From: Chloroflexota bacterium
GTDB taxonomy: Bacteria; Chloroflexota; Chloroflexia; Chloroflexales; Herpetosiphonaceae
Assembly: GCA_020161265.1 (NCBI GenBank)
Contig: JAIUOC010000004.1
Span: 124,001-188,000, forward strand
Direction of reading: 5' to 3'
Length of the DNA stretch: 64,000 nucleotides
This document shows positions 53,229 to 62,109 of the stretch, one piece after another. A program made the translations under genes and the position numbers. Below the pieces are notes generated by a model that saw nothing but the letters and a program-made list of their open reading frames with translations, did not search any database and was not told the DNA's origin. The number at the start of each line of letters is the position of its first letter. Position 1 is the stretch's first letter.

Positions 53229-54725
53229 TTACATCAATGGAGTGGTTTCGCGCCATGCACGGGCAGCAAGTTGACCACAACGCAAGACATGGCGCGTCAG
53301 TACATCGCCAAGGATGCGGATTCCACGATCAATTAATTCTGGTGATTGGGTGGCAAAACAGAGCCGTAAGTGTGCGTTACGCGGCGGTTGCGGAAAAAAG
53401 ACATTGCCAAGAGTCACGCCAACGCCTGCTTCAATTGCCTCGGTATAAATATCGGTGCCATTTAATCCAGAGGGCAAGGTTAGCCAGTAGCATAACCCGC
53501 CACGTGGATGCGTCCATTGAATATCACGGGGACAATAGCGGTTCAACGCTCGTTCCATGGCATCACGGCGCTCACGATAGAGTTCACGCACATAGCGCAA
53601 ATGCGCCGCCAACTGACCACGGCCAAGATAATCGGCCAAAGCTCGTTGCAATAATGGCGAGCAGTGGAGATCGTTGCCACGCTTGGCGGTCAGCAACGGG
53701 TGCAAAAATTCGTCACGGGCAACCAAATAACCCAAGCGTAAGCCTGGAGTCAGAATTTTGGAGAAACTGCCAAGATAGACCACTCGCCCATGAGTATCAC
53801 GGGCTTTGATTGGGTGTGGTGCTTGAGCATCGTAACTGAGCGGTCCATACACATCATCTTCTAAAATAATTAAGTTATGTTCTTGAGCCAATTGCAATAG
53901 GGCTTCTTGGCGCTCGGTCGAAAGGCAAACGCCGGTTGGGTTGTGGAAGGTTGGCACGGTATAGAGCAACCGTGGTTTGTACTCACACAATACCCGTTGC
54001 AAAATATCCAGCCGCAAACCTTGATCATCCAAGGGAATGCCGATTAAGCGCACACCCAAGGCTGTAGCTTGTTCGATAAAGCCCAAGTAGGTTGGCTCCT
54101 CGACTAAAACTACATCGCCTTGGCGCACAAAGGCCTTTAATGCCAAGGCGACACCTTGTTGAGCGCCAGTCGTCACCAGCACATGGTCGGGCGAGGTTAC
54201 AACATTGCGGTCAAGCAGCCAAGTGGCAATCGCTTCGCGCAAACATAATTCGCCTTGGGTTGGGCCATAGCCTAGGGCGCTGGGGTCGCGCAGGGCTTGC
54301 TGAATCGCGCGGCCAATTTCACGAACTGGAAAGGTTTCTTCAGCAGGGGCAGCTTGGGCAAAGGAGATCAAGTTTGGCTGTTGGGCCAAGCGCAGCATAT
54401 CGGCCAACATGCCTTGGCTAAACCATGGCGTTTGTAGCTCATCCACTACTCGTTGGCGAATCTCATACGCTGGAATAATCGGCTTGATCCGCTCGGCGAC
54501 GAAGGTACCGCGACCAACGTAGGCCTCAACCCAACCACTGGCTTGCAGTTCGCTGTAGGCATTGTGAACCGTCAAACGAGTGAGGCCAAGTGATTCAGCT
54601 AAATCGCGCACTGGCGGCAGTTTGGTTCCAGCCGGCAACGAGCCACTCCGAATCCGCTCTTGCAGTTGTTCGGATAATTGAATATAGAGTGGTTTGGCGT
54701 GCTGACGATCAAGCTGAAATTCCAT
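53229..54725 (-). CDS. MocR-type regulator (GntR HTH fused to aminotransferase)
   Basis: A 498-residue fusion. The N-terminal GntR winged helix (about 1-75) holds PLYIQLSEQLQERIRSGSLP and LAESLGLTRLTVHNAYSELQ. The C-terminal fold-type I aminotransferase domain has TTGAQQGVALALKAF, PTFHNPTGVCLS, ILEDDVYGPLSYD and the PLP Lys in SFSKILTPGLRLGY. MocR proteins sense PLP or an amino compound and control nearby genes, often transporters; here an EamA gene follows by 90 bases. The ATG at 54725 follows AAAGG. Confidence 0.93.
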   Translation of the reverse strand: MEFQLDRQHAKPLYIQLSEQLQERIRSGSLPAGTKLPPVRDLAESLGLTRLTVHNAYSELQASGWVEAYVGRGTFVAERIKPIIPAYEIRQRVVDELQTPWFSQGMLADMLRLAQQPNLISFAQAAPAEETFPVREIGRAIQQALRDPSALGYGPTQGELCLREAIATWLLDRNVVTSPDHVLVTTGAQQGVALALKAFVRQGDVVLVEEPTYLGFIEQATALGVRLIGIPLDDQGLRLDILQRVLCEYKPRLLYTVPTFHNPTGVCLSTERQEALLQLAQEHNLIILEDDVYGPLSYDAQAPHPIKARDTHGRVVYLGSFSKILTPGLRLGYLVARDEFLHPLLTAKRGNDLHCSPLLQRALADYLGRGQLAAHLRYVRELYRERRDAMERALNRYCPRDIQWTHPRGGLCYWLTLPSGLNGTDIYTEAIEAGVGVTLGNVFFPQPPRNAHLRLCFATQSPELIDRGIRILGDVLTRHVLRCGQLAARAWRETTPLM

Positions 54726-54762
54726 GGTTGGCCTTTCTCTAGCAGAATTGTCGATTAAACAC

Positions 54763-54800
54763 AACGGCGTAGGACACTATTGTACCAGTCCTACGCCGTT
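54763..54800 (-). terminator. Terminator of the 51-residue membrane peptide gene
   Basis: A perfect 13-base stem AACGGCGTAGGAC/GTCCTACGCCGTT with a 12-base loop. The loop on the minus strand contains TGGTACAAT, an extended -10 that could serve the MocR gene just downstream. Confidence 0.75.
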
Positions 54801-54808
54801 ATTGTCAT

Positions 54809-54964
54809 CTAGGCCATAACAATCGAGAGCAAAAGCATGACAATTGGTAGGACAATCAGTAGATTTAAGGGGTTTTTGATTGTCCAATGGGCTTGATCAT
54901 CGATTGGCATCCATGATTGTTGGCTAGTTGGGCTAAATATATTGGCATATTGTTGCTTATTCAT
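54809..54964 (-). CDS. 51-residue membrane peptide
   Basis: An ATG with GAGGA 8 bases upstream opens a 51-residue frame: a polar N-terminus (MNKQQYANIFSPTSQQSWMP), DDQAHWTIKNP, then one hydrophobic helix (about residues 34-50) ending at TAG. A strong terminator starts 9 bases after it. The combination of ribosome site, helix and terminator supports a real gene. No family is recognised. Confidence 0.65.
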   Translation of the reverse strand: MNKQQYANIFSPTSQQSWMPIDDQAHWTIKNPLNLLIVLPIVMLLLSIVMA

Positions 54965-55089
54965 GTTTAGTTCCTCAGTGATGTATCCGATTTATGGAAC
55001 TAAATGTATCATGCCATGCAGACATTGTAGAGGGACAATTAGCAATTGTCCCCTATGACATATTGTTTATATTCGTTAATAATCTGGTT

Positions 55090-57273
55090 TTATTGGGGAT
55101 TTGCAACGTGTAGCGGTAAATACACCGTGAACAGACTGCCTTGGCCAACTTGGCTGCTCACTTCGATGCTGCCGCCATGCAGATCGACAATTTCTTTGAC
55201 CACAAATAGGCCAATGCCTAGCCCTGCCACATGGCTCCGCGCAGCATTGCTGGCGCGATAAAAACGGGTAAAGAGGTTGGGGATCGATTCTGGAGGAATG
55301 CCAATGCCATGATCGCGAATCTGGACGATTGCTTGTTGGGCATTGCGATCGGCACTCACCAGCACTTCAGTTTGTTCGGGGCTATATTTCATAGCATTGT
55401 TGATCAAATTGACAAATACTTGCTCCAAGCGAATTGGGTCGCCCGCCACGTGGATGGGCTGGCTGCTCGTGCAGTGGTAACGAATCTGGTGATGATCGAT
55501 CGTGGTGGCTAAATCATTGACCAATTGTTGCAAAAGCTGAGCCAAATCGATTTGATCACGCTGAATATCGAGCTGGCCTGTTTCGATGCGTGAAACATCG
55601 AGCAAGGCGGTAACCATTTTATTCATGCGGCTGGCCTGAGTTTCAATTGCTTGCAGCGAACGCTGAAGTCGCTCATCGACCAAATTTAGTCGTTCTAAGC
55701 GGCGCAAACTCAATTGCGATTGACCAAGCAAGGTGGTTAATGGGTTTTTCAACTCGTGCGAGGCAATCGATAAAAAGACATCACGTAAACGCACAGCATT
55801 TTGAGTTTGACGATAGAGATAGGCCTGCTCAATCGCCAAGACCATGCGCTGGCTTAGCTCCTCGGCCAATTCAACATCAATTTGGTCAAATAGATGTTGA
55901 TCGTGTAAAAAGACCATCGCCCCACTGAGCTGATGTTGATCGCGAAAAGGAATGATAATTGCCGATTGATATGGCTCAGGCAAGGCTTGATCGACAATTT
56001 GGGCTTGGCCGTTAGCTAGCGCGGCGGCAAAAGCTGGGTGTTGCTGCCAGTTGAGCAATGGTTCATGGGCGCTGCTATAGCTGCTCAACGGCTCTTCAGC
56101 GGCATCAAGCAGCAAATACAAACCGCAGGCAACGCTAAAACTCGGCGTTGGCACAGCAGTGCTGGTTTCTAGCACTTGAGCTAAATCAATCGTTGCTGCC
56201 AATTGATTATGTAATGTTCGTAGTAAACGTTGGCCAAACTCATCGCGATAGCGTTCGCTTACATCACGAAAAACCATCACCGCGCCGATCACCTGCTGTT
56301 CGCGGTCGTAAATTGGTGCGGCGCTATCCTCGATTGCCACATAGCCATTGCCTTGGCGCATCACCACCGAATTGCTCAAGGTGACGATTTGACGCTGGGC
56401 GAGAGCGGTATTGACCGGATGGGCTAGCTCATGTTTGGTTATTGGATCAAAAATTGCTGCCACTTTATGAATTGATTGACCAAGTGCCTGTTGTTCAGGC
56501 CAGCCGGTAATCGTCGTGGCGATATGGTTCATAAAGCTAATTTTGCCATCGATATCGGTGGTCAGCACCGCATCGCCGATACTAGCGAGGGTAACCGCAA
56601 ACCATTCGCGCTGGTTGCGCAGCTCGTTAGCAGCCAACTCACGGCGACGCACATCGCGCTCGGTTAAGGCCATTGTGCCAATTACGAAGCCCGTCGCAAC
56701 CAAAGTAGCAAAGGCCAACGCAAGGCCTGCTCGCTGCACATTGAGTTTGGTTTGAGCCGCCCGTTCGAGCGCACGAATATTTTCGCGATCGAGCAATTGA
56801 TCGATAATTTGACGAATACGATCCATGTGCTGCTTGCCCTGATTTTCCAGCACAATCGCTTGGGCGGCTTCAAAGCCTTGGCTGCGCCGCAAATCGATCG
56901 TCGTGCTCAGCTCTTGTTGCTGCTCAGCGATCAAGGTTTTTAGCTCAGGTAGGCGTTCGATAAACAATGGGCGTTGGCTGCTGTAGGCTTCAATTTCAGC
57001 AAGCAGGCTAGGGAGTTCGGTTTGGGCGGTTTGGTAGGGCGCTAAATATTGTTCGCTGCCAGTGATGATAAACCCACGTTGGCCGGTTTCAGCGTCTTTC
57101 AACAATGATAACAGCCGATCCAAACGATTGGTCATGGTTTCCGATTCGATCACACTAGCATTATTAGCTTGAATGGTTTGGAGATATTGCCACGAAAGGA
57201 GGCCATTGACGATAATGACAAGTGCTGCTAGCATGAACCAACGATTTAATTTATGCGCAATTAATGATTTCAT
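55090..57273 (-). CDS. Sensor histidine kinase with CHASE3, PAS and GAF-like domains
   Basis: A 727-residue membrane kinase. A helix near residues 9-28 and another near 180-200 enclose a CHASE3 domain with LLSLLKDAETGQRGFIITG. A PAS domain follows (about 225-340, with SIGDAVLTTDIDGKISFMN), then a GAF-like domain (about 360-480). HisKA carries SIASHELKNPLTTLLGQ with the phospho-His. The HATPase has NLINNAMKYSP, RDHGIGIPPE and GLGIGLFVVKEI. There is no receiver domain and no adjacent response regulator, so its partner is encoded elsewhere. The start at 57273 is favoured over a TTG six codons upstream. Confidence 0.92.
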   Translation of the reverse strand: MKSLIAHKLNRWFMLAALVIIVNGLLSWQYLQTIQANNASVIESETMTNRLDRLLSLLKDAETGQRGFIITGSEQYLAPYQTAQTELPSLLAEIEAYSSQRPLFIERLPELKTLIAEQQQELSTTIDLRRSQGFEAAQAIVLENQGKQHMDRIRQIIDQLLDRENIRALERAAQTKLNVQRAGLALAFATLVATGFVIGTMALTERDVRRRELAANELRNQREWFAVTLASIGDAVLTTDIDGKISFMNHIATTITGWPEQQALGQSIHKVAAIFDPITKHELAHPVNTALAQRQIVTLSNSVVMRQGNGYVAIEDSAAPIYDREQQVIGAVMVFRDVSERYRDEFGQRLLRTLHNQLAATIDLAQVLETSTAVPTPSFSVACGLYLLLDAAEEPLSSYSSAHEPLLNWQQHPAFAAALANGQAQIVDQALPEPYQSAIIIPFRDQHQLSGAMVFLHDQHLFDQIDVELAEELSQRMVLAIEQAYLYRQTQNAVRLRDVFLSIASHELKNPLTTLLGQSQLSLRRLERLNLVDERLQRSLQAIETQASRMNKMVTALLDVSRIETGQLDIQRDQIDLAQLLQQLVNDLATTIDHHQIRYHCTSSQPIHVAGDPIRLEQVFVNLINNAMKYSPEQTEVLVSADRNAQQAIVQIRDHGIGIPPESIPNLFTRFYRASNAARSHVAGLGIGLFVVKEIVDLHGGSIEVSSQVGQGSLFTVYLPLHVANPQ

Positions 57274-57514
57274 CGTAGCCCATCGCAACACAATCTAACC
57301 CCAAAGTTCAATATGCCAGCAGTTCTACCGAATCATTGCCTAGCAAGCTTTGATGGCTGTCGTAACGTTATGACAACCAATGGCAATCAAATTGAGTGTT
57401 CGGTGTACGCGAATTGTAGCATATTCATGCCACATCATTGCCACTCATTACCAACATCCACTCATTACTGATCTGCGTAGCTTTGGCTATGGCAATCACA
57501 GGAAGGAGCATTGA

Positions 57515-57817
57515 ATGTTCAATGCCCACGAACGAACCATTTTAGAGCAACAAGCAGTTTGGCTATTTTGCCAACATGTCGAACGCCTATGGCATGGGTT
57601 TGTAACCCCACCCAACTATGGCACGCTTGATGGCGATGCGCTGCAACCACCGCAATTTCCCGCAATTCGCCGTAGCTCGCTGGCAATCGAAGCTCATCCC
57701 TTGGACAATCAGTCGTTCTTTGTTGTCTGTCAGCGCCGCGATGGCCTTGATGGCGATTGGTATCGATTACAACGCTTGTTTAACTACCAAATTTTGGCCA
57801 ATTTGGCGCTAAGTTAA
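57515..57817 (+). CDS. Hypothetical protein, 100 residues
   Basis: A small soluble protein with Trp/His-rich helices (LEQQAVWLFCQHVERLWHGF), then PNYGTLDGDALQPPQ and a C-terminal part with FFVVCQRRDGLDGDWYRLQR. No family is recognised. It has a good AGGAAGGAG site 7 bases before the ATG. The 222-base gap upstream to the kinase gene shows nothing I can support. It precedes the inositol-phosphate synthase gene by about 150 bases. Confidence 0.6.
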   Translation: MFNAHERTILEQQAVWLFCQHVERLWHGFVTPPNYGTLDGDALQPPQFPAIRRSSLAIEAHPLDNQSFFVVCQRRDGLDGDWYRLQRLFNYQILANLALS

Positions 57818-57965
57818 GCAACAAAACGCCAAAACAAGCCTTTAAATGCGCACAGCTTGATCAAGGTGTGCAATTTGCTATGTTTCCTTGCCAATGGATT
57901 TTAACTGGAGTACAATTTTTCCTTGGATAGAGCTTTCGTTCAGCCTTTTAAGGAGTTGAGTCGTT

Positions 57966-59039
57966 TTGAGTAAGAAAATTCGCGTAGCCATTATCGGCGT
58001 GGGCAACTGTGCCTCGTCGCTCGTCCAAGGGATTGAATTTTACAAAAATGCCAACGAGGACGATCACGTACCAGGTTTGATGCACGTCAACCTTGGCGGT
58101 TATCACGTTCGCGATATCGAATTTACCGCTGGCTTCGATATTAATATTACTAAGGTCGGCAAGGATTTATCTGAGGCGATTTTTGCTGAACCCAACAACA
58201 CCTATAAATTTTCCGAAGTTCCACATTTGAATGTACCAGTCTATCGTGGCATGACTCACGATGGTTTGGGCAAATATCTTTCACAAGTGATCGAAAAAGC
58301 GCCTGGCTCGACCGCTGACATTGTGAAAATTCTGCGTGACACCAAAACCGATGTCGTGATCAGCTACTTGCCAGTTGGCTCAGAAATGGCCACCAAATGG
58401 TATGTTGAGCAAATTCTCGAAGCTGGTTGCGCCTTCATCAACTGTGTACCAGTCTTTATTGCCAGCCAAGAATACTGGCGCAAACGCTTCGAAGAAAAGA
58501 ACTTGCCCATTATCGGCGACGATATTAAATCGCAAGTTGGCGCAACCATCGTTCACCGCGTGCTGACCAATTTGTTCGAGCAACGTGGCGTGCGCTTGGA
58601 TCGCACCTATCAATTGAATTTCGGCGGCAACACCGATTTCTACAACATGCTTGAACGCGAACGCTTGGAATCGAAAAAGATCTCCAAGACCAACGCTGTT
58701 ACCAGCCAATTGCCCTATGCATTGCCCGCCGATAGCGTGCACGTTGGCCCAAGCGATTATGTGCCTTGGTTGACCGACCGCAAGTGGTGTTACATTCGCA
58801 TGGAAGGCACAACCTTTGGCAATGTACCATTGAACGCCGAAGTTAAGCTCGAAGTGTGGGATTCGCCCAACTCGGCTGGCGTGGTGATCGATGCAATTCG
58901 CTGTGCGAAGTTGGCGCTTGATCGTGGAGTTGGTGGCGCATTGTACGCACCTTCATCTTACTTTATGAAAACCCCACCCGAACAATACACCGATGACGAA
59001 GCCCATCGCCGCACCGAAAGCTTTATTGCTGGCGAATAG
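57966..59039 (+). CDS. ino1: Inositol-3-phosphate synthase
   Basis: A 357-residue synthase that makes inositol phosphate from glucose-6-phosphate with NAD. It is the short bacterial form. Features are [20 protein letters not shown] (NAD site), [32 protein letters not shown] and [18 protein letters not shown]. The start is TTG at 57966 with AAGGAG 10 bases upstream. It suggests that the cell makes inositol lipids or inositol solutes. A heptad array begins 12 bases after the stop. Confidence 0.96.
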   Translation: MSKKIRVAIIGVGNCASSLVQGIEFYKNANEDDHVPGLMHVNLGGYHVRDIEFTAGFDINITKVGKDLSEAIFAEPNNTYKFSEVPHLNVPVYRGMTHDGLGKYLSQVIEKAPGSTADIVKILRDTKTDVVISYLPVGSEMATKWYVEQILEAGCAFINCVPVFIASQEYWRKRFEEKNLPIIGDDIKSQVGATIVHRVLTNLFEQRGVRLDRTYQLNFGGNTDFYNMLERERLESKKISKTNAVTSQLPYALPADSVHVGPSDYVPWLTDRKWCYIRMEGTTFGNVPLNAEVKLEVWDSPNSAGVVIDAIRCAKLALDRGVGGALYAPSSYFMKTPPEQYTDDEAHRRTESFIAGE

Positions 59040-59050
59040 GAGTGAGCGCG

Positions 59051-59082
59051 AAGAGCATAGAACATAGAACATAGAGCATAGG
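59051..59082 (+). repeat. Heptad array, family A, second locus
   Basis: AGCATAG, AACATAG, AACATAG and AGCATAG, following the inositol synthase stop. Its first 23 bases are identical to 31901-31923. The inverted partner is 59197-59227. Confidence 0.8.
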
Positions 59083-59164
59083 CAAGGAATCAGGGAATAA
59101 ACTGGTTCAGTAGGCCAAATTTTTTGCCACAGATGAACGAGATTATTCTTTAGTAGCTCTGTAT

Positions 59165-59227
59165 CTGACCTTTGGCTCCTGATCTCTTGCCTCTACCTAT
59201 GTTCTATGCTCTTTGTTCTATGCTCTA
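59165..59227 (-). repeat. Heptad arrays before the acyltransferase gene
   Basis: Units CTGACCT, TTGGCTC, CTGATCT, CTTGCCT and CTACCTA (59165-59199) run into the family A inverted copy at 59197-59227, which ends 7 bases before the ATG at 59235. The 195-base gap 59040-59234 is mostly such repeats. Confidence 0.75.
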
Positions 59228-59234
59228 AACAATT

Positions 59235-60101
59235 ATGAACACACTACCACTCTTTCGCTTGGCGATGCGTTGGCTGCCGCGACTCCCCAATTGGCTGGTC
59301 GATGCAGCCTGTGATCTTTTAGGGGTCGGCTTGCTGGCGATCCCTCGCTTGCGCCACAACACCCGTTCGAACCTCAAGCGGGTTGCTCCAAAAATCCAAG
59401 GCTTGGCTCGTTGGCGTTTGCAATCGCGCGTGCTGGCAAACTCCTTGCGCCATTATGCCGATCTCGTGCGGCTCCCAGCTTGGAGTTCCGAGCAACTGCG
59501 CCAGCGTTTTGAGCATTCGGGCTTAGAACACTTACGCCAATTAACTGAAACTGGCGGCTTAGTCATCGTCGCGCATACTGGCTCGTTTAGCACTGGGCTT
59601 TCGGTTTTGGCGGCTCATGGCTTGCCGGTTGTACTGGTCGTTGAGGCAATCGAGCCACCAGAACATTTGGAACTTGTCAAGGAATTACGCGCAGCCCATG
59701 GCGGCGAATTGATTGTGCTGGGGCCAAATGCTGGGCGTGAAGTGCTCAAAGCGTTACGTGCCAAAAAGTTGGTAGTGCTAGCAGGCGATCGCGATCTGGC
59801 GGCTCAATCAATTAAGTTGCCATTTTTTGGCGAGCCAGCCGATGTACCAATTGGCCCAGCTCGCTTAGCTTTACGCGGCTGGCCAGTGGTCGTGGGTACT
59901 TGTGGCTGGTTTGATGATCATCGCTCATTCTTTCGGGCCGAGCCAATCCAACATTTTCACGTTTTAGCCAATGAAACACCCGACCAAGCAGCCGAACGGG
60001 TTGCCAGCGACATGTTGGGCTACCTCGAACACCGAATCGCCACCCATCCTGCAAGTTGGGTTGTCCTGCAATCAGTATGGGCCAATCGCACCGACGATTA
60101 A
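59235..60101 (+). CDS. LpxL/PatA-like lipid acyltransferase
   Basis: A 288-residue protein of the LpxL/HtrB superfamily, which in actinobacteria includes the PIM acyltransferase PatA. LRHNTRSNLKRV, LVIVAHTGSFSTG, ELIVLGPNAGREVLKALRA, VVLAGDRDL and PVVVGTCGWFDDHRSF fit the family. The usual HX4D/E has His114 but Ser119 at the acid position, which could impair or alter catalysis. Next to inositol synthase, an inositol-lipid substrate is plausible. A heptad array lies directly upstream, and no ribosome site is visible. Confidence 0.8.
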   Translation: MNTLPLFRLAMRWLPRLPNWLVDAACDLLGVGLLAIPRLRHNTRSNLKRVAPKIQGLARWRLQSRVLANSLRHYADLVRLPAWSSEQLRQRFEHSGLEHLRQLTETGGLVIVAHTGSFSTGLSVLAAHGLPVVLVVEAIEPPEHLELVKELRAAHGGELIVLGPNAGREVLKALRAKKLVVLAGDRDLAAQSIKLPFFGEPADVPIGPARLALRGWPVVVGTCGWFDDHRSFFRAEPIQHFHVLANETPDQAAERVASDMLGYLEHRIATHPASWVVLQSVWANRTDD

Positions 60102-60180
60102 AATTCGTGCTACTATTGGGCCAATTGATCCAAATTTGCCGATTTGCTGAACAACTACCAAATAAAGGAAGGCCAAGCAC

Positions 60181-61230
60181 ATGGCCACGATGCCAATGAG
60201 TGAAACCTATATTCAACCAAGCGAGCCAACTCGTAGCCATCCATGGCGGGTGATTATTCAGATTCCCTGTTTGAATGAAGAAGAAACTCTGCCCGATGTG
60301 TTGAATGATATTCCCTTGGATTTACCCAATGTGCATTTTGAAACCTTAGTAATCGATGATGGCTCGACTGATCGCACGGTTGAGGTTGCTCGTGAACTAG
60401 GGGTCAACTATATTGTGCGCCATCGTGGACGCAAAGGCTTGCCAGCCGCCTTTCAATCGGGCATGGATGCCGCACTAAAACTTGGTGCTGATATTATTGT
60501 CAACACCGATGGCGATCATCAATATCCAGGCTCGGCAATTCCTGAGTTGATCAAGCCAATTTTAGAGGGCAAGGCCGATATTGTGATTGGCGACCGCCAA
60601 ACCCAAAATGTTGAGCATTTTTCAACTCAAAAGAAGCTCTTGCAACGAGTTGGCAGTTGGGTTGTGCGCGTTGCTTCCGATACCGATGTGCCCGATGCAC
60701 CCAGCGGTTTTCGGGCCTACTCCAAAGAAGCTGGCTTGCGTTTATATGTAACCAGCGAATTTTCCTACACGATCGAAAATTTAATTCAGGCTGGCAAACG
60801 CCGCTTAAATGTTGATCATGTGGCGATTACCACCAAGCCAACTCGCCCTTCACGCTTGCATCGCGGCAATTTCAATTTCGTCAAACGCCAAGGCGCGACG
60901 ATTATCCGTACCTATGCCCAATATGAACCACTCAAAACCTTCACCTACTTTGCCCTGCCATTTTTGCTGATTGGCGGCGGCCTACTGCTACGCTTCATGA
61001 TCTACTACCTGCTCGATCCCAACCAGACCTATACCCGCTATTTGCAATCGGTTTTTATTGGCGGAGTGTTTATGATCGTCGGGATTTTAACCTTCTTCAT
61101 TGGGATTTTGGCCGACCTCAGCGGCAACAATCGCCGAATCAACGAAGAAATTCTGTATCGTTTGCGCAACCTTGAAGTCGAGGTCGCCCGCCGCTTGCCC
61201 AACAACGATGGCGAGGAAATTCACGAGTAG
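60181..61230 (+). CDS. Glycosyltransferase family 2 (dolichyl-phosphate-mannose-synthase-like)
   Basis: A 349-residue GT2 enzyme. The GT-A domain has IIQIPCLNEEETLPDVLNDI, VIDDGSTDRTVEVA and the metal site NTDGDHQYPG. Two C-terminal helices (about 245-270 and 290-315) anchor it, as in Dpm1/GtrB-like proteins that load sugar on polyprenyl phosphate. It ends with a short charged helix. AGGAAGG precedes the ATG. It lies 79 bases after the acyltransferase gene, and both may serve lipid glycan synthesis. Confidence 0.92.
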   Translation: MATMPMSETYIQPSEPTRSHPWRVIIQIPCLNEEETLPDVLNDIPLDLPNVHFETLVIDDGSTDRTVEVARELGVNYIVRHRGRKGLPAAFQSGMDAALKLGADIIVNTDGDHQYPGSAIPELIKPILEGKADIVIGDRQTQNVEHFSTQKKLLQRVGSWVVRVASDTDVPDAPSGFRAYSKEAGLRLYVTSEFSYTIENLIQAGKRRLNVDHVAITTKPTRPSRLHRGNFNFVKRQGATIIRTYAQYEPLKTFTYFALPFLLIGGGLLLRFMIYYLLDPNQTYTRYLQSVFIGGVFMIVGILTFFIGILADLSGNNRRINEEILYRLRNLEVEVARRLPNNDGEEIHE

Positions 61231-61240
61231 TTCGTAAAAT

Positions 61241-61298
61241 CAAAAGGCAAAAGGCAGAAGCCAAAAGCGGAGGGGCTAGGGTTCAGAGGTCAGGATGA
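61241..61298 (+). repeat. CAAAAGG and AGAGGTC heptad arrays after the GT2 gene
   Basis: CAAAAGG, CAAAAGG, CAGAAGC and CAAAAGC at 61241-61268, then AGGGTTC, AGAGGTC and AGGATGA at 61278-61298. It starts 10 bases after the stop codon. It shares the 7-base period of other arrays but not their sequence. Confidence 0.65.
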
Positions 61299-61340
61299 GC
61301 TGTGGGCATGGAGATAGGCAGATTGAGGATGAGAAGCATA

Positions 61341-61406
61341 ATTCGTGCAATTTGTGTCATTCGTGGCTAAAATAACCTTCGTGCTCTTTAGCGTCCTTCG
61401 TGGATC
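61341..61406 (-). repeat. CACGAAGGA nonamer array, inverted copy
   Basis: The reverse complement reads like 36395-36448 (CCACGAAGGAC, GAGCACGAAGG, TTATTTTAGCCACGAAT). It ends 9 bases before the -35 of the rpsL promoter. Confidence 0.75.
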
Positions 61407-61414
61407 AAAACAGT

Positions 61415-61443
61415 TTGACAGTAGCCTACGCTGGTGCTATACT
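61415..61443 (+). promoter_or_regulatory. Promoter of the str operon (rpsL-rpsG)
   Basis: TTGACA (61415-61420), a 17-base spacer and TATACT (61438-61443) preceded by TGC. It is the strongest promoter-like sequence near the ribosomal genes. The leader is about 205 bases long. Confidence 0.85.
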
Positions 61444-61452
61444 GGGCGGTCG

Positions 61453-61479
61453 ATGCCCCGTGGTGGGCATGCTTTTTTT
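61453..61479 (+). terminator. Terminator-like hairpin at the very start of the rpsL leader
   Basis: ATGCCC (61453-61458) pairs with GGGCAT (61465-61470), followed by GC and seven Ts (61473-61479). It begins only a few bases after the predicted transcript start, so it would stop RNA at about 30 bases unless prevented. Confidence 0.6.
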
Positions 61480-61657
61480 GCTGCAATTTTTCGCTGGTGT
61501 TCATCAGCCAACTGACTGATGGATAACCAATAGATTATGTCTGTTCGCGGCATTGGGGCGGCAATGCCATAGCTCGTTAGGCTAGAACACGCTCACGGTA
61601 TAGTAGACGTGAGAACCGTCCAGAACCCGGTATTTCCAAAATCTTTGGAGGAATTGA

Positions 61658-62098
61658 ATGCCAACGATCAACCAGTTGATCCGCAAGCCCCGTAAACCTG
61701 TGGTCAAAAAGACCAAGGCACCTGCGCTGCGTTTCATCTACAACTCGCTGAAGGGCAAGCTTACCCGCGGCAATGGTGCACCCCAAAAGCGTGGTGTTTG
61801 TACCCAAGTTAAGACCATGACCCCTAAGAAGCCTAACTCGGCCTTGCGTAAAGTGGCTCGGGTGCGCTTGTCGAATCAAATGGAAGTGACCGCCTATATT
61901 CCAGGCGAAGGTCACAACTTGCAAGAACACTCAGTGGTCTTGATTCGCGGTGGTCGGGTAAAAGACTTGCCAGGCGTGCGCTACCACATTGTGCGCGGTA
62001 CCTTGGACTCACAAGGTGTCAACAACCGCAAGCAAGGTCGCTCGAAGTACGGCACCAAGAAGAATGCCCAAGTTGCAACGGGCAAGAAGAAAAAATAA
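61658..62098 (+). CDS. rpsL: 30S ribosomal protein S12
   Basis: A 146-residue S12, near the decoding centre. It has [33 protein letters not shown], the conserved [20 protein letters not shown] and a Lys-rich tail. Lys residues in TPKKPNS and the GRVKDLPG loop are those where streptomycin resistance arises. An insertion of about 14 residues before PQKRGVC is also known in Firmicutes. GGAGG precedes the ATG. Confidence 0.98.
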   Translation: MPTINQLIRKPRKPVVKKTKAPALRFIYNSLKGKLTRGNGAPQKRGVCTQVKTMTPKKPNSALRKVARVRLSNQMEVTAYIPGEGHNLQEHSVVLIRGGRVKDLPGVRYHIVRGTLDSQGVNNRKQGRSKYGTKKNAQVATGKKKK

Positions 62099-62109
62099 GG
62101 TAGGGTAAC

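Noticed and set aside
53237-53809. A 190-residue plus-strand frame opposite the MocR gene
   Set aside because: It is antisense to a clear aminotransferase domain, has odd composition and lacks a ribosome site.
61658-62098. Insertion of about 14 residues in S12 relative to the E. coli form
   Set aside because: Similar insertions before PQKRGVC are normal in Firmicutes and other phyla, so it is not an anomaly.
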